Source: Pseudomonas putida (lineage in GTDB: Bacteria; Pseudomonadota; Gammaproteobacteria; Pseudomonadales; Pseudomonadaceae). From it: a stretch of 64,000 nt of DNA. A model generated the notes under the pieces. It saw only the letters and a program-made list of their open reading frames with translations. It was not told where the DNA came from and searched no databases. A program made the translations under genes and the position numbers. Shown piece by piece: positions 1-8,977 of this stretch (its first letter is position 1; each line of letters begins with the position of its first letter). The stretch is from assembly GCF_016406145.1 (NCBI RefSeq), contig NZ_CP066306.1, forward strand, positions 2,914,001 to 2,978,000. Direction: 5' to 3'.

Positions 1-215
1 CGACCGTGGCCTTGAACTGCAGCATCGACTACGTGGCACCGGCTTTCGAGCAGGACGTGCTCACCGCTACCGCCAGCGAAATCACCCGCAAGGGCCGCAC
101 GGGGCTGTATGACGTACGCCTTGAAAACCAGCGCGGCGAACTGATTGCCCTGTTCCACGGAAAATCCTACAAAGTGCGCGGCACGGTGTTGCCGCAGGAG
201 ACCCAGGATGACTGA
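1..215 (+). CDS. paaI: PaaI hotdog thioesterase, 3' end only
   Basis: This is the C-terminal part of a reading frame that enters from the left edge (codons in frame from base 3), so its start is not visible. The visible ~70 residues fit the C-terminal strands of the PaaI hotdog thioesterase, including the '[20 protein letters not shown]' stretch. PaaI releases CoA from ring-hydroxylated or dead-end phenylacetyl-CoA derivatives and so protects the CoA pool. Its stop overlaps the paaJ start by 8 bases, which indicates one operon. The assignment rests partly on this position in the paa cluster. Confidence 0.85.
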   Translation, partial: TVALNCSIDYVAPAFEQDVLTATASEITRKGRTGLYDVRLENQRGELIALFHGKSYKVRGTVLPQETQDD

Positions 216-1428
216 CCAGACTTTCGAACAGGCGTTGATCATCGACGCCGTGCGCACGCCGATCGGCCGTTATGGCGGCGCTTTAAGCAGCGTGCGCGCC
301 GACGACCTCGCGGCAGTGCCGATCAGGGCGCTGATGGCCCGCCATCCCGAACTCGACTGGGCCGCCATCGATGACGTGATCCTCGGCTGCGCCAACCAGG
401 CGGGCGAAGACAACCGTAACGTGGCTCGCATGGCTTCCCTGCTGGCCGGCCTGCCCGATGTGGTGCCGGGCACCACCCTCAATCGCCTGTGCGGTTCCGG
501 GCTGGATGCCGTCGGCAGTGCCGCCCGCGCCCTGCGCTGCGGCGAGGCTGGGCTGATGTTGGCCGGCGGCGTCGAGTCGATGTCGCGAGCACCTTTCGTC
601 ATGGGCAAGTCAGAGCAGGCCTTTGGTCGCAGCGCCGAGCTGTTCGACACCACCATCGGCTGGCGTTTCGTCAATAAACTGATGCAGGCGCAGTACGGCA
701 TCGACTCGATGCCCGAGACCGCCGAGAATGTCGCCGCGCAGTTCGGTATTTCGCGTGAAGCCCAGGACGCCTTCGCCTTGCGCAGCCAGCAAAAGGCGGC
801 TGCCGCCCAGGCAAGGGGCCGGCTGGCACGGGAGATCGTGCCGGTCGAGATCCCACAGCGCAAAGGCCCGGCCAAGCTTGTCGAGCATGATGAGCACCCC
901 CGCGCTGACACCACCCTGGACCAGTTGACCAGGCTCGGCACGCCGTTCCGTGAAGGCGGCAGCGTGACAGCAGGCAACGCTTCGGGCGTCAACGACGGCG
1001 CTTGCGCCCTGCTGCTGGCCAGCACTAATGCGGCCCGCCGCCATGGCCTGAAGCCGCGCGGCCGGGTCCTGGGTATGGCCGCCGCTGGGGTCGAACCGCG
1101 CATCATGGGCATCGGCCCGGTCCCGGCGACCCGCAAGGTACTTGCGCAGGCCGGCCTGAGCCTGGCCGACATGGACGTCATCGAGTTGAACGAGGCATTT
1201 GCGGCCCAAGGCCTGGCGGTGCTGCGCGAGCTGGGCCTGGCTGACGACGACAAGCGCGTCAACCCCAATGGCGGTGCTATCGCCCTGGGGCATCCGCTGG
1301 GCATGAGCGGCGCACGGCTGGTGACCACCGCCCTGCACGAGCTGGAAGAACGCGGCGGCCGCTACGCCTTGTGCACCATGTGCATCGGCGTTGGCCAAGG
1401 CATTGCCCTGGTCATCGAGCGCCTCTGA
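208..1428 (+). CDS. paaJ: 3-oxoadipyl-CoA / 3-oxo-5,6-dehydrosuberyl-CoA thiolase PaaJ
   Basis: Thiolase of 406 residues carrying out both beta-ketothiolysis steps of phenylacetate degradation, giving acetyl-CoA and finally succinyl-CoA. The family's catalytic residues are visible: Cys95 in 'NRLCGSG', His362 in 'ALGHPLG' and Cys392 in '[10 protein letters not shown]'. The ATG at 208 was chosen over the upstream GTG at 145 because translation from it begins '[20 protein letters not shown]', the normal thiolase N-terminus, and the upstream extension only covers the paaI frame. It follows paaI with an 8-base overlap and precedes paaK. PcaF of the beta-ketoadipate pathway is a close paralogue; the paa context decides for PaaJ. 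Confidence 0.92.
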   Translation: MTDQTFEQALIIDAVRTPIGRYGGALSSVRADDLAAVPIRALMARHPELDWAAIDDVILGCANQAGEDNRNVARMASLLAGLPDVVPGTTLNRLCGSGLDAVGSAARALRCGEAGLMLAGGVESMSRAPFVMGKSEQAFGRSAELFDTTIGWRFVNKLMQAQYGIDSMPETAENVAAQFGISREAQDAFALRSQQKAAAAQARGRLAREIVPVEIPQRKGPAKLVEHDEHPRADTTLDQLTRLGTPFREGGSVTAGNASGVNDGACALLLASTNAARRHGLKPRGRVLGMAAAGVEPRIMGIGPVPATRKVLAQAGLSLADMDVIELNEAFAAQGLAVLRELGLADDDKRVNPNGGAIALGHPLGMSGARLVTTALHELEERGGRYALCTMCIGVGQGIALVIERL

Positions 1429-1534
1429 GCACATCAGACCAATGGCCTGAGACTGAACACGACACGGGCAGTATGCTGCCCGCATGACACTCAAGGCCTT
1501 AGCGCCTACGTACAAGAACAATTCGAGTGAAGCC

Positions 1535-2854
1535 ATGAACATGTACCACGATGCCGACCGCGCCCTGCTTGACCCGATCGAGACCGCCAGTGTCGACGAG
1601 CTGCGCCAGCACCAGCTGGACCGCCTGCGCTGGAGCCTGAAGCACGCCTACGACAATGTACCGCTGTACCGCCAGCGTTTCGACGAGTGCGGTGCCCACC
1701 CTGACGACCTTACCGCGCTGGAAGACCTCGCCAGGTTCCCCTTTACCGGCAAGAACGACCTGCGCGACAACTACCCCTATGGCATGTTCGCCGTGCCCCA
1801 GGAAGAAGTGGTGCGCCTGCACGCCTCCAGCGGCACCACAGGCAAGCCGACCGTAGTCGGTTACACCCAGAACGACATCAATACCTGGGCCAACGTGGTC
1901 GCCCGTTCGATCCGCGCGGCCGGTGGGCGCAAGGGGGATAAGGTGCACGTGTCGTACGGCTACGGCCTGTTCACTGGCGGCCTGGGCGCGCACTATGGCG
2001 CCGAACGGCTCGGTTGCACGGTGATCCCCATGTCCGGCGGCCAGACCGAGAAGCAGGTGCAGCTGATTCGCGACTTCCAGCCTGACATCATCATGGTCAC
2101 GCCCTCGTACATGCTCAACCTGGCTGACGAGATCGAACGCCAGGGCATTGACCCGCACGACCTCAAGCTGCGCCTGGGGATCTTCGGCGCCGAGCCATGG
2201 ACAGATGAGTTGCGCCGCTCGATCGAGCAGCGCCTGGGCATCAATGCCCTGGATATTTATGGGCTGTCAGAGATCATGGGGCCAGGGGTGGCGATGGAAT
2301 GCCTGGAATCCAAGGACGGGCCGACCATCTGGGAAGACCACTTCTACCCCGAGATCATCGACCCGGTCAGCGGTGAGGTGCTGCCGGACGGGCAGCTGGG
2401 CGAACTGGTGTTCACCTCGTTGAGCAAGGAAGCGCTGCCAATGATCCGCTACCGCACCCGCGACCTGACACGCCTGTTGCCGGGTACGGCGCGGCCGATG
2501 CGGCGGATCGGCAAGATCACCGGGCGCAGTGACGACATGCTGATCATCCGCGGGGTCAACGTATTCCCCACGCAGATTGAAGAGCAGGTGCTTAAAATAA
2601 AACAGCTTTCAGAGCTGTATGAGATACACCTGTATCGCAATGGCAACCTGGACAGTGTCGAGGTGCATGTGGAGTTGCGTGGCGAGTGCCAGGCACTCGA
2701 CGAGGCGCAGCGCAAATTGGTGGTGGCTGAGTTGAGCAGGCAAATCAAGACCTACATCGGCATCAGCACCCACGTGCGGCTGCAGCCTTGCGGCACACTC
2801 AAGCGCTCCGAAGGCAAGGCATGCCACGTTTACGACAAGCGCTTGGCTGGCTGA
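1535..2854 (+). CDS. paaK: Phenylacetate-CoA ligase PaaK
   Basis: ATP-dependent ligase of 439 residues converting phenylacetate to phenylacetyl-CoA, the committing cytoplasmic step of the pathway. The adenylate-forming P-loop 'SSGTTGKPTV' lies near residues 98-107 and the C-terminal 'GTLKRSEGKACHV' carries the conserved lysine region. The start at 1535 (MNMYHDADRALLDP) matches the family length; the upstream GTG would add 17 residues unlike PaaK. It is separated from paaJ by about 106 bases and is the last gene before the intergenic REP pair. It is a distant relative of the ligase at 61,097-62,413. Confidence 0.95.
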   Translation: MNMYHDADRALLDPIETASVDELRQHQLDRLRWSLKHAYDNVPLYRQRFDECGAHPDDLTALEDLARFPFTGKNDLRDNYPYGMFAVPQEEVVRLHASSGTTGKPTVVGYTQNDINTWANVVARSIRAAGGRKGDKVHVSYGYGLFTGGLGAHYGAERLGCTVIPMSGGQTEKQVQLIRDFQPDIIMVTPSYMLNLADEIERQGIDPHDLKLRLGIFGAEPWTDELRRSIEQRLGINALDIYGLSEIMGPGVAMECLESKDGPTIWEDHFYPEIIDPVSGEVLPDGQLGELVFTSLSKEALPMIRYRTRDLTRLLPGTARPMRRIGKITGRSDDMLIIRGVNVFPTQIEEQVLKIKQLSELYEIHLYRNGNLDSVEVHVELRGECQALDEAQRKLVVAELSRQIKTYIGISTHVRLQPCGTLKRSEGKACHVYDKRLAG

Positions 2855-2857
2855 TCG

Positions 2858-2880
2858 CTCAGCGCTGAGTCCTTTTTCCG
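2858..2880 (+). terminator. Weak candidate terminator after paaK
   Basis: The perfect 12-base palindrome CTCAGCGCTGAG at 2858-2869 sits four bases after the paaK stop and is followed by TCCTTTTTCC. The palindrome leaves no free loop, so a real hairpin would be shorter than the palindrome. Termination here is an inference. Confidence 0.3.
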
Positions 2881-2922
2881 GGGCCACCAGGTGCTTGGCT
2901 TGGCATTTTCAGCGCCTATCAG

Positions 2923-3132
2923 ATCGAGCGCCGCCCGCGCGGCGCATCGCGACGCAAGGCCGCTCCTACATTTGTTTCGGGCCAGTTATTCCTGAGGGAT
3001 TGGCGCGCGGCCCCTTGGTGCCTGTCCCGATATCGCGCCGGACAAACAAGGCGGTCGCGCGCAAATGCCATAGACCTGACTGGCCCGAAACAAATGTAGG
3101 AGCGGCCTTGCGCCGCGCGGGCGGCGCTCGAT
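2923..3132. repeat. Inverted REP pair (REPIN-like element) between paaK and paaA
   Basis: A left arm at 2923-2986 and a right arm at 3079-3132 are exact reverse complements over 54 bases, except that the left arm carries an extra 10 bases (ATCGCGACGC) in the GC-rich stem. The arms include the GTAGGAGCGGCCTTGCG segment typical of P. putida REP sequences. The 92-base spacer is itself partly self-complementary, so the whole is a roughly 210-base imperfect palindrome. Such pairs are non-autonomous elements mobilised by RAYT transposases in Pseudomonas; none is in this window. It may also insulate or terminate transcription from paaK. Confidence 0.85.
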
Positions 3133-3232
3133 TTCCGCCCCACCTCCAAACCCAAGACAGGCACCTAGCCGCCATCACCCTATCTCCCGACAAGCACATA
3201 GCAGCCGCTGTGGGCACTTCTTCGCGGCAATC

Positions 3233-3289
3233 CGATACAAAAACATTATCCGATACCTAATAATATGTTTGATGTTGTGTTTTGTATCG
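3233..3289 (+). promoter_or_regulatory. Candidate operator/promoter of the paaABCDE operon
   Basis: CGATACAAAA at 3233-3242 is the exact inverse of TTTTGTATCG at 3280-3289; their centres are 47 bases apart, and a third partial copy (CCGATAC) lies at 3250-3256. The region is markedly AT-rich compared with its surroundings and ends 48 bases before the paaA start. Established knowledge: paa promoters are repressed by PaaX, released by phenylacetyl-CoA. Assigning this site to PaaX is an inference. Confidence 0.5.
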
Positions 3290-3337
3290 CTTATAAATGA
3301 CTCATGCCCCACCCAGCCCTGAGGCAGGAGTCAGAAC

Positions 3338-4327
3338 ATGTACGCACAGCTAGTCGATACCGGTGTAAAACGCGTCAAGTCGCTGGACGAAATGTCGCCT
3401 GAAGAGCGTCACTTCCAGGAAAAGATCGACGCCGAAATCAAGATCGAAGCCAAGAACTGGATGCCCGAGGCCTATCGTCAGACCCTCATCCGGCAGATCT
3501 CTCAACACGCCCATTCCGAAATCGTCGGTATGCTGCCCGAAGGCAACTGGGTCACCCGTGCGCCAAGCCTCAAGCGCAAGCTGCAGCTGATGGCCAAGAT
3601 CCAGGACGAAGCGGGTCACGGCCTGTACCTGTACAGCGCCATGGAAACCCTCGGCGCCGACCGTGACGAAGAAATCGCCAAGCTGCACAGCGGCAAGGCC
3701 AAGTACTCGAGCATCTTCAACTACCCGACCCTGAGCTGGGCCGACATGGGCGCGGTAGGCTGGCTGGTCGATGGCGCCGCGATCGTCAACCAGGTGGTGC
3801 TGCAGCGCACCTCCTACGGCCCCTACTCCCGCGCCATGATCCGTATCTGCAAGGAAGAGAGCTTCCACCAGCGCCAGGGCTACGAGCTGCTGCTGACCAT
3901 GATGCGCCACGGCACCCAGGCGCAGAAGGACATGGTCCAGGACGCCATCAACCGCCTGTGGTGGCCGTCGCTGATGATGTTCGGCCCAAGCGACGAGCAC
4001 TCCCCCAATAGCGCCCAGTCGATGGCCTGGAAGATCAAGCGCCAGACCAACGACGAACTGCGCCAGCGTTTCATCGACCAGACCGTGCCACAGCTCGAAC
4101 TGCTCGGCTGCACCGCGCCCGACCCGCACCTGAAGTGGAACGAGGCCCGCGGCCACTACGACTTCGGCGAAATCCAGTGGGACGAGTTCTACGAAGTCAT
4201 CAAGGGCAACGGCCCGTGCAACCTGGAGCGTGTCGCCACCCGGCGCAAGGCTATCGAGGACGGTGCCTGGGTGCGCGAGGCCGCCGTGGCCTATGCGCGC
4301 AAGCAACAGAACAAGAACGCCGCCTGA
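3338..4327 (+). CDS. paaA: Phenylacetyl-CoA 1,2-epoxidase, catalytic subunit PaaA
   Basis: Catalytic diiron subunit (329 residues) of the PaaABCE multicomponent monooxygenase that epoxidises the aromatic ring of phenylacetyl-CoA. The ferritin-like fold is supported by EXXH metal motifs at E91-H94 ('DEAGH') and E174-H177 ('EESFH'). A ribosome-binding AGGAG lies just upstream of the ATG. First gene of the paaABCDE operon, after the candidate operator at 3233-3289; 25 bases separate it from paaB. Confidence 0.97.
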   Translation: MYAQLVDTGVKRVKSLDEMSPEERHFQEKIDAEIKIEAKNWMPEAYRQTLIRQISQHAHSEIVGMLPEGNWVTRAPSLKRKLQLMAKIQDEAGHGLYLYSAMETLGADRDEEIAKLHSGKAKYSSIFNYPTLSWADMGAVGWLVDGAAIVNQVVLQRTSYGPYSRAMIRICKEESFHQRQGYELLLTMMRHGTQAQKDMVQDAINRLWWPSLMMFGPSDEHSPNSAQSMAWKIKRQTNDELRQRFIDQTVPQLELLGCTAPDPHLKWNEARGHYDFGEIQWDEFYEVIKGNGPCNLERVATRRKAIEDGAWVREAAVAYARKQQNKNAA

Positions 4328-4352
4328 GCGGCGATTGATGCGGAGAGCGAAA

Positions 4353-4634
4353 ATGTCTGTCTGGACCCTCTACGAAGTGTTCGTGCGCAGCAAGCACGGC
4401 TTGAACCACAAGCATGTCGGCAGTGTGCATGCCGCCGACGCCGCCATGGCCATCGAGAATGCACGTGAGCTGTACACCCGCCGCAGCGAAGGCGTGAGCC
4501 TGTGGGTGGTGCCTTCGGCGCTGATCACCGCCTCCTCGCCTGACGAGAAAGACCCGTTGTTCGCCCCTTCGGACGACAAGGTCTACCGCCACGCCAGCTT
4601 TTACGAACTGCCCGACGAAGTCGGACACATGTGA
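4353..4634 (+). CDS. paaB: Phenylacetyl-CoA epoxidase subunit PaaB
   Basis: Small subunit (93 residues) that structurally bridges the PaaAC heterodimers of the epoxidase; no catalytic role of its own is known. Translation from the ATG at 4353 gives 'MSVWTLYEVFVRSKHGLNHK', the typical PaaB N-terminus, with GGAGAG upstream. The longer frame from 4230 lies inside paaA and was rejected. Its stop lies 8 bases before the paaC start. Confidence 0.96.
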   Translation: MSVWTLYEVFVRSKHGLNHKHVGSVHAADAAMAIENARELYTRRSEGVSLWVVPSALITASSPDEKDPLFAPSDDKVYRHASFYELPDEVGHM

Positions 4635-4642
4635 GGTTGGCC

Positions 4643-5401
4643 ATGCATACAGAAACGCTTATCCCGTATTTGCTGCTACTGGGCGACACCGCCCTGGTGC
4701 AGGGCCAGCGCCTTTGTGAATGGTGCGGCCATGCGCCGGCCATCGAAGAAGAGCTGGCCTTGATGAACGTCGGCCTCGACCTGGTCGGCCAGGCCCGCAA
4801 CTGGCTGGAGTACGCCGCCGAGCTGCTCGATGACGGCCGTGACGCCGACGCCCTTGCCATGCTTCGCGACGAACGCGCCTACCGCAACCTGCTGCTGGTC
4901 GAGCAACCCAATGGCGACTTCGCTGTGACCATGACCAAGCAGTTCTTCTATGACGCCTGGCATTACGCGGTGCTACAGGGCCTGGCCGTGTCCAGCGACG
5001 AACGAATCGCCGGCATTGCCGCCAAGGCGCTCAAGGAGGTCACCTACCATCTGCGTCGCTCCGGCGAATGGGTGCAGCGTCTGGGCGGCGGTACCGACGA
5101 GAGCCGTCGGCGCATGCTCGATGCGATCCCGGCGCTGTGGCGCTTCACCGTCGAACTGACGCAAGGCAGCGAAAACGAAGTGCGCCTGGCCGAGGCTGGT
5201 ATCGCTGCCGACCCACGCAGCGTCGGCGCGGCTTGGCTCAAGCAGGTGACAGCGATTTTCGAGTCGGTGCAACTGCCACTGCCCAAGGCGGCCAGCCATT
5301 TCTACCTGGACAGCCGCAAAGGCCTGCACACCGAGCACTTGGGGCTGTTGCTGGCCGAAATGCAGTTCCTGCCACGGGCCTATCCCGATGCAACCTGGTG
5401 A
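4643..5401 (+). CDS. paaC: Phenylacetyl-CoA epoxidase structural subunit PaaC
   Basis: Structural partner (252 residues) of PaaA in the epoxidase; it shares the four-helix ferritin-like fold but lacks a functional diiron centre in studied homologues. Start chosen at the ATG at 4643 ('MHTETLIPYLLLLGD'), with GAGG upstream; the GTG at 4631 overlaps paaB and adds four residues. Its 3' end overlaps paaD by 14 bases. Confidence 0.95.
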   Translation: MHTETLIPYLLLLGDTALVQGQRLCEWCGHAPAIEEELALMNVGLDLVGQARNWLEYAAELLDDGRDADALAMLRDERAYRNLLLVEQPNGDFAVTMTKQFFYDAWHYAVLQGLAVSSDERIAGIAAKALKEVTYHLRRSGEWVQRLGGGTDESRRRMLDAIPALWRFTVELTQGSENEVRLAEAGIAADPRSVGAAWLKQVTAIFESVQLPLPKAASHFYLDSRKGLHTEHLGLLLAEMQFLPRAYPDATW

Positions 5402-5921
5402 GCTGATTGCCAGCGACCTCGGCGCCCGTGCGGCCCGCGGCGATGACCTGGCACGGGCCTGGGCGGTCCTGGAGCAGGTCATGGACCCGGAAGTGCCGGT
5501 AGTCAGTGTGGTCGACCTGGGCATCGTCCGCGACCTCGACTGGCGCGCAGGCCACCTGCACCTTGTAGTCACGCCGACCTACTCAGGTTGCCCGGCGACC
5601 GAGGTCATCGAGGCCGACATCCGTGACGCGCTGCAACAGGCCGGTTTCGCTGCACCTGCGCTGGAGCGGCGGCTGACTCCGGCCTGGAGCACAGACTGGA
5701 TCAGCGAGCTGGGCCGGCAACGCTTGCGCGCCTACGGCATCGCACCGCCAGAGGGCAGCACCAGCAAGCGCAGTTTGCTCGGTGAGGCTCCTCAGGTGTG
5801 CTGCCCGCAGTGCGCCAGCACACACACCGAAATGCTCAGCCAGTTCGGCTCCACGGCCTGCAAGGCGCTGTACCGCTGCCGCGAGTGCCTGGAGCCGTTC
5901 GACTATTTCAAATGTATTTGA
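5388..5921 (+). CDS. paaD: Epoxidase maturation factor PaaD
   Basis: Protein of 177 residues with an N-terminal MIP18/DUF59-like domain ('MDPEVPVVSVVDLGIV', 'VTPTYSGCPATEVIE') and a C-terminal zinc-ribbon-like tail with cysteines in 'CCPQC' and 'CRECLEPF'. PaaD is required for epoxidase activity in vivo and is thought to help assemble the iron-sulfur or diiron cofactor. It overlaps paaC by 14 bases, implying translational coupling. Confidence 0.95.
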   Translation: MQPGELIASDLGARAARGDDLARAWAVLEQVMDPEVPVVSVVDLGIVRDLDWRAGHLHLVVTPTYSGCPATEVIEADIRDALQQAGFAAPALERRLTPAWSTDWISELGRQRLRAYGIAPPEGSTSKRSLLGEAPQVCCPQCASTHTEMLSQFGSTACKALYRCRECLEPFDYFKCI

Positions 5922-5936
5922 GCCGTGGAGAACACC

Positions 5937-7013
5937 ATGAGCCAGTTTCACAGCCTGACCATCAAGCAAGTGCGCAACGAGACCCGCGACGCAGTGTCCA
6001 TCGCCTTTGAGGTGCCTGAGCACTTGCAGGCGCAATTCAGCTTCACCCAGGGCCAGTACCTGGTCATGCGTACCCAATTGGACAACGAGGAAGTACGCCG
6101 CTCCTATTCCATCTGCAGTGCGGTACAGGATGGCGAGCTGCGGGTAGCCGTCAAGCGCGTGCCGGGCGGGCGGTTTTCCGCCTTTGCCAATGACGTGCTC
6201 AAGGCTGGCCAGCAGTTGGAGGTGATGCCACCGTCCGGCAGCTTCTACGTACCGCTGGACCCTGCCCGCCAAGGCCACTACCTGGGCGTAGCCGCAGGCA
6301 GCGGCATCACACCGATCCTGTCGATCATCGCCACCACCTTGGCCAGTGAGCCGCGCAGCCGCTTCACCCTGCTGTATGGCAACCGGTCCAGCTCGGGGGC
6401 GTTGTTCCGCGACAAGCTCGAAGACCTGAAAAACCGTTACCTGGACCGTCTGAACCTGATTTTCGTGTTCAGCCGCGAACAGCAGGACGTCGACCTGTAC
6501 AACGGCCGCATCGACGCAGACAAGTGCGGCCAGCTGTTTTCCCGATGGATGGACGTTGCCACGCTGGACGCGGCGTTCATCTGCGGCCCCCAGGCGATGA
6601 CCGAAACCGTGCGCGACGGCCTGCTGGCCAATGGCATGGGCAAGGAGCGCATCCATTTCGAACTGTTTGCCGCCGCTGGCAGCGAAGCACGCCGCGAGGC
6701 CCGTGAGGCGGCGCGCCAGGTCGATTCGGCGCTCAGCCATATCACCGTGATCAGCGATGGCCGCGCCCTGTCGTTCGACCTGCCGCGCAACAGCCAGAAC
6801 GTGCTGGACGCCGGTAATGCCATCGGCGCCGAGCTGCCCTACTCGTGCAAAGCGGGCGTGTGCTCCACCTGCAAGTGCCGGGTGGTCGAGGGCGAAGTTG
6901 AGATGGACAGCAACCATGCGCTGGAAGACTACGAAGTGGCGGCGGGCTATGTGCTGTCGTGCCAGACGTACCCGGTGAGCGACAAGGTGGTGCTCGACTT
7001 CGACCAGTTGTAA
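5937..7013 (+). CDS. paaE: Epoxidase reductase subunit PaaE
   Basis: NAD(P)H-dependent reductase (358 residues) that passes electrons to the PaaA diiron centre. An N-terminal FAD-binding domain ('RRSYSICSA') is followed by an NAD-binding domain ('GVAAGSGITPILSII') and a C-terminal plant-type 2Fe-2S ferredoxin domain with 'CKAGVCSTCKC' and a distant 'SCQTYP' cysteine. The ATG at 5937 is preceded by GGAG at good spacing; the GTG at 5925 would place the ribosome site inside the gene. Last gene of the epoxidase unit. Confidence 0.96.
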   Translation: MSQFHSLTIKQVRNETRDAVSIAFEVPEHLQAQFSFTQGQYLVMRTQLDNEEVRRSYSICSAVQDGELRVAVKRVPGGRFSAFANDVLKAGQQLEVMPPSGSFYVPLDPARQGHYLGVAAGSGITPILSIIATTLASEPRSRFTLLYGNRSSSGALFRDKLEDLKNRYLDRLNLIFVFSREQQDVDLYNGRIDADKCGQLFSRWMDVATLDAAFICGPQAMTETVRDGLLANGMGKERIHFELFAAAGSEARREAREAARQVDSALSHITVISDGRALSFDLPRNSQNVLDAGNAIGAELPYSCKAGVCSTCKCRVVEGEVEMDSNHALEDYEVAAGYVLSCQTYPVSDKVVLDFDQL

Positions 7014-7095
7014 ACCCGCGCCGCTTTTCAACACCGCATGCAACACCCGTGTGACCTCACAAAAAACAACTACAACACCAAGAGATCGCTGACCC

Positions 7096-7404
7096 ATGAC
7101 CCCCGAACGCATCGCTAGCATCGCCAACCACCCCGACTTCCAGCACCTGGTCCGGCGCAAGCGCCGCCTCAACGGCAGCCTGACCCTGGCCATGCTGGTG
7201 ATCTACTACGGCTTCGTCCTGCTGGTGGCGTTCTCGCCCAGCACCCTCGGCCAGTCGCTCAGCGGTGGCGTGACCACCGTCGGCATGCTGGTGGGCGTGC
7301 TCATGGTGCTGTTGTCGTTCGCCCTCACCGGCATTTACGTGCACCGCGCCAACAACGTACTCGACCCGCTCAACGACAAGGTCAAGCAGGAGTGCGCGCA
7401 ATGA
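7096..7404 (+). CDS. DUF485 inner-membrane protein next to the phenylacetate permease
   Basis: Protein of 102 residues with two hydrophobic segments (about 28-50 and 60-82) and the DUF485/YjcH layout. YjcH-type genes commonly sit before ActP-like solute:sodium symporters, as here, and are thought to be accessory to them; the molecular role is unknown. Its stop overlaps the permease start in an ATGA junction. Confidence 0.85.
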   Translation: MTPERIASIANHPDFQHLVRRKRRLNGSLTLAMLVIYYGFVLLVAFSPSTLGQSLSGGVTTVGMLVGVLMVLLSFALTGIYVHRANNVLDPLNDKVKQECAQ

Positions 7405-8963
7405 ACTGGACCGCCATCTCGATGTTCATGGTGTTCGTCTGCTTCACCCTCCTGGTGACCCGCTGGGCTGCCCTGCGTACCCGCTCGGCCAGTGATTTCT
7501 ATACCGCCGGCGGCGGCCTGACAGGTATGCAGAATGGCCTGGCGATCGCAGGCGACATGATCAGCGCCGCGTCGTTTCTGGGCATTTCGGCAATGATGTT
7601 CATGAACGGCTACGACGGGCTGCTGTACGCCCTGGGCGTGCTGGCGGGTTGGCCGATCATCCTGTTCCTGATTGCCGAACGCTTGCGCAACCTGGGCAAG
7701 TACACCTTTGCCGATGTGGTGTCCTACCGCCTGGCTCAAACCCCCGTGCGCCTGACGTCGGCGTTCGGCACCCTGGTCGTGGCGCTGATGTACCTGGTGG
7801 CGCAGATGGTCGGTGCCGGCAAGCTGATCGAGCTGCTGTTCGGTATCAGCTACCTGTATGCGGTGATGCTGGTCGGGGTGCTGATGGTCGCCTACGTGAC
7901 CTTCGGCGGCATGCTCGCCACCACCTGGGTGCAGATCATCAAGGCGGTGATGTTGCTCAGCGGTACCACGTTCATGGCCTTCATGGTGCTCAAGCACTTT
8001 GGTTTCAGCACCGAGGCGATGTTTGCCAGTGCCGTGGCCGTACACGCCAAGGGCCAGGCAATCATGGCGCCGGGTGGCCTGCTGTCGAACCCGGTGGACG
8101 CGATTTCCTTGGGCCTGGGCATGATGTTCGGCACGGCGGGCCTGCCTCATATCCTGATGCGGTTCTTCACCGTCAGCGATGCAAAGGAAGCGCGCAAGAG
8201 CGTGTTCTACGCCACCGGCTTCATCGGCTACTTCTACCTGCTGCTGATCGTCATCGGCTTCGGCGCCATCGTCATGGTCGGCACCGAGCCCTCTTACCGC
8301 GATGCGGCGGGCGCGATCATCGGTGGCGGCAACATGGTCGCGGTGCACCTGGCGCAGGCGGTGGGTGGCAACCTGTTCCTCGGTTTCATTTCTGCCGTGG
8401 CCTTCGCCACCATTCTGGCGGTCGTGGCTGGCCTGGCGCTATCCGGTGCGTCGGCGGTGTCCCACGACCTGTATGCCTGTGTGATGCGCAAAGGCCAGGC
8501 CACCGAGCAGCAAGAGATGCGGGTTTCGCGTATCGCCACCCTGGTGATCGGCCTGCTGGCAGTGGTGCTCGGGCTGGTGTTCGAGTCGCAGAACATCGCC
8601 TTCCTCTCCGGCCTGGTGCTGGCCGTCGCCGCGTCGGTCAACTTCCCGGTGTTGCTGCTCTCGATGTTCTGGAAGGGCCTGACCACCCGCGGTGCGGTGT
8701 GCGGGAGCATGGCGGGGCTGCTTTCGGCGGTCGTACTGGTTGTACTGGGCCCGGCGGTGTGGGTGAACGTGCTGCACAACGAACAGGCACTGTTCCCCTA
8801 CAGCAATCCGGCGTTGTTCTCGATGAGCCTGGCGTTCCTCGGCGCCTGGGTGTTCTCGGTCACCGACAGTTCGGCGCGGGCCACCGAAGAACGTGGCCGC
8901 TACCTGGCGCAGTTCATTCGCTCCATGACCGGTATTGGCGCCGCCGGCGCCAGCAAGCACTGA
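7401..8963 (+). CDS. paaL: Phenylacetate permease, solute:sodium symporter family
   Basis: Protein of 520 residues with about 13 predicted membrane segments and the SSS signature region '[22 protein letters not shown]'-like N-terminus, close to the ActP acetate permease family. Position between paaE and the porin matches the phenylacetate uptake permease (PaaL/PhaJ) of P. putida. The ATG at 7401, in ATGA overlap with the DUF485 gene, was preferred to the GTG at 7392. Substrate is inferred from context. Confidence 0.88.
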   Translation: MNWTAISMFMVFVCFTLLVTRWAALRTRSASDFYTAGGGLTGMQNGLAIAGDMISAASFLGISAMMFMNGYDGLLYALGVLAGWPIILFLIAERLRNLGKYTFADVVSYRLAQTPVRLTSAFGTLVVALMYLVAQMVGAGKLIELLFGISYLYAVMLVGVLMVAYVTFGGMLATTWVQIIKAVMLLSGTTFMAFMVLKHFGFSTEAMFASAVAVHAKGQAIMAPGGLLSNPVDAISLGLGMMFGTAGLPHILMRFFTVSDAKEARKSVFYATGFIGYFYLLLIVIGFGAIVMVGTEPSYRDAAGAIIGGGNMVAVHLAQAVGGNLFLGFISAVAFATILAVVAGLALSGASAVSHDLYACVMRKGQATEQQEMRVSRIATLVIGLLAVVLGLVFESQNIAFLSGLVLAVAASVNFPVLLLSMFWKGLTTRGAVCGSMAGLLSAVVLVVLGPAVWVNVLHNEQALFPYSNPALFSMSLAFLGAWVFSVTDSSARATEERGRYLAQFIRSMTGIGAAGASKH

Positions 8964-8977
8964 TTTTGAGAACAACC

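Noticed and set aside
5583..7193. 536-codon - strand frame opposite paaD/paaE
   Set aside because: Antisense shadow of conserved paa genes; no family features.
7649..8977. Open frame of 443 codons running into the porin frame from inside paaL
   Set aside because: It lies fully within the well-supported paaL gene in another frame; the high-GC codon use explains the lack of stops. The porin starts at 8,978 with its signal peptide.
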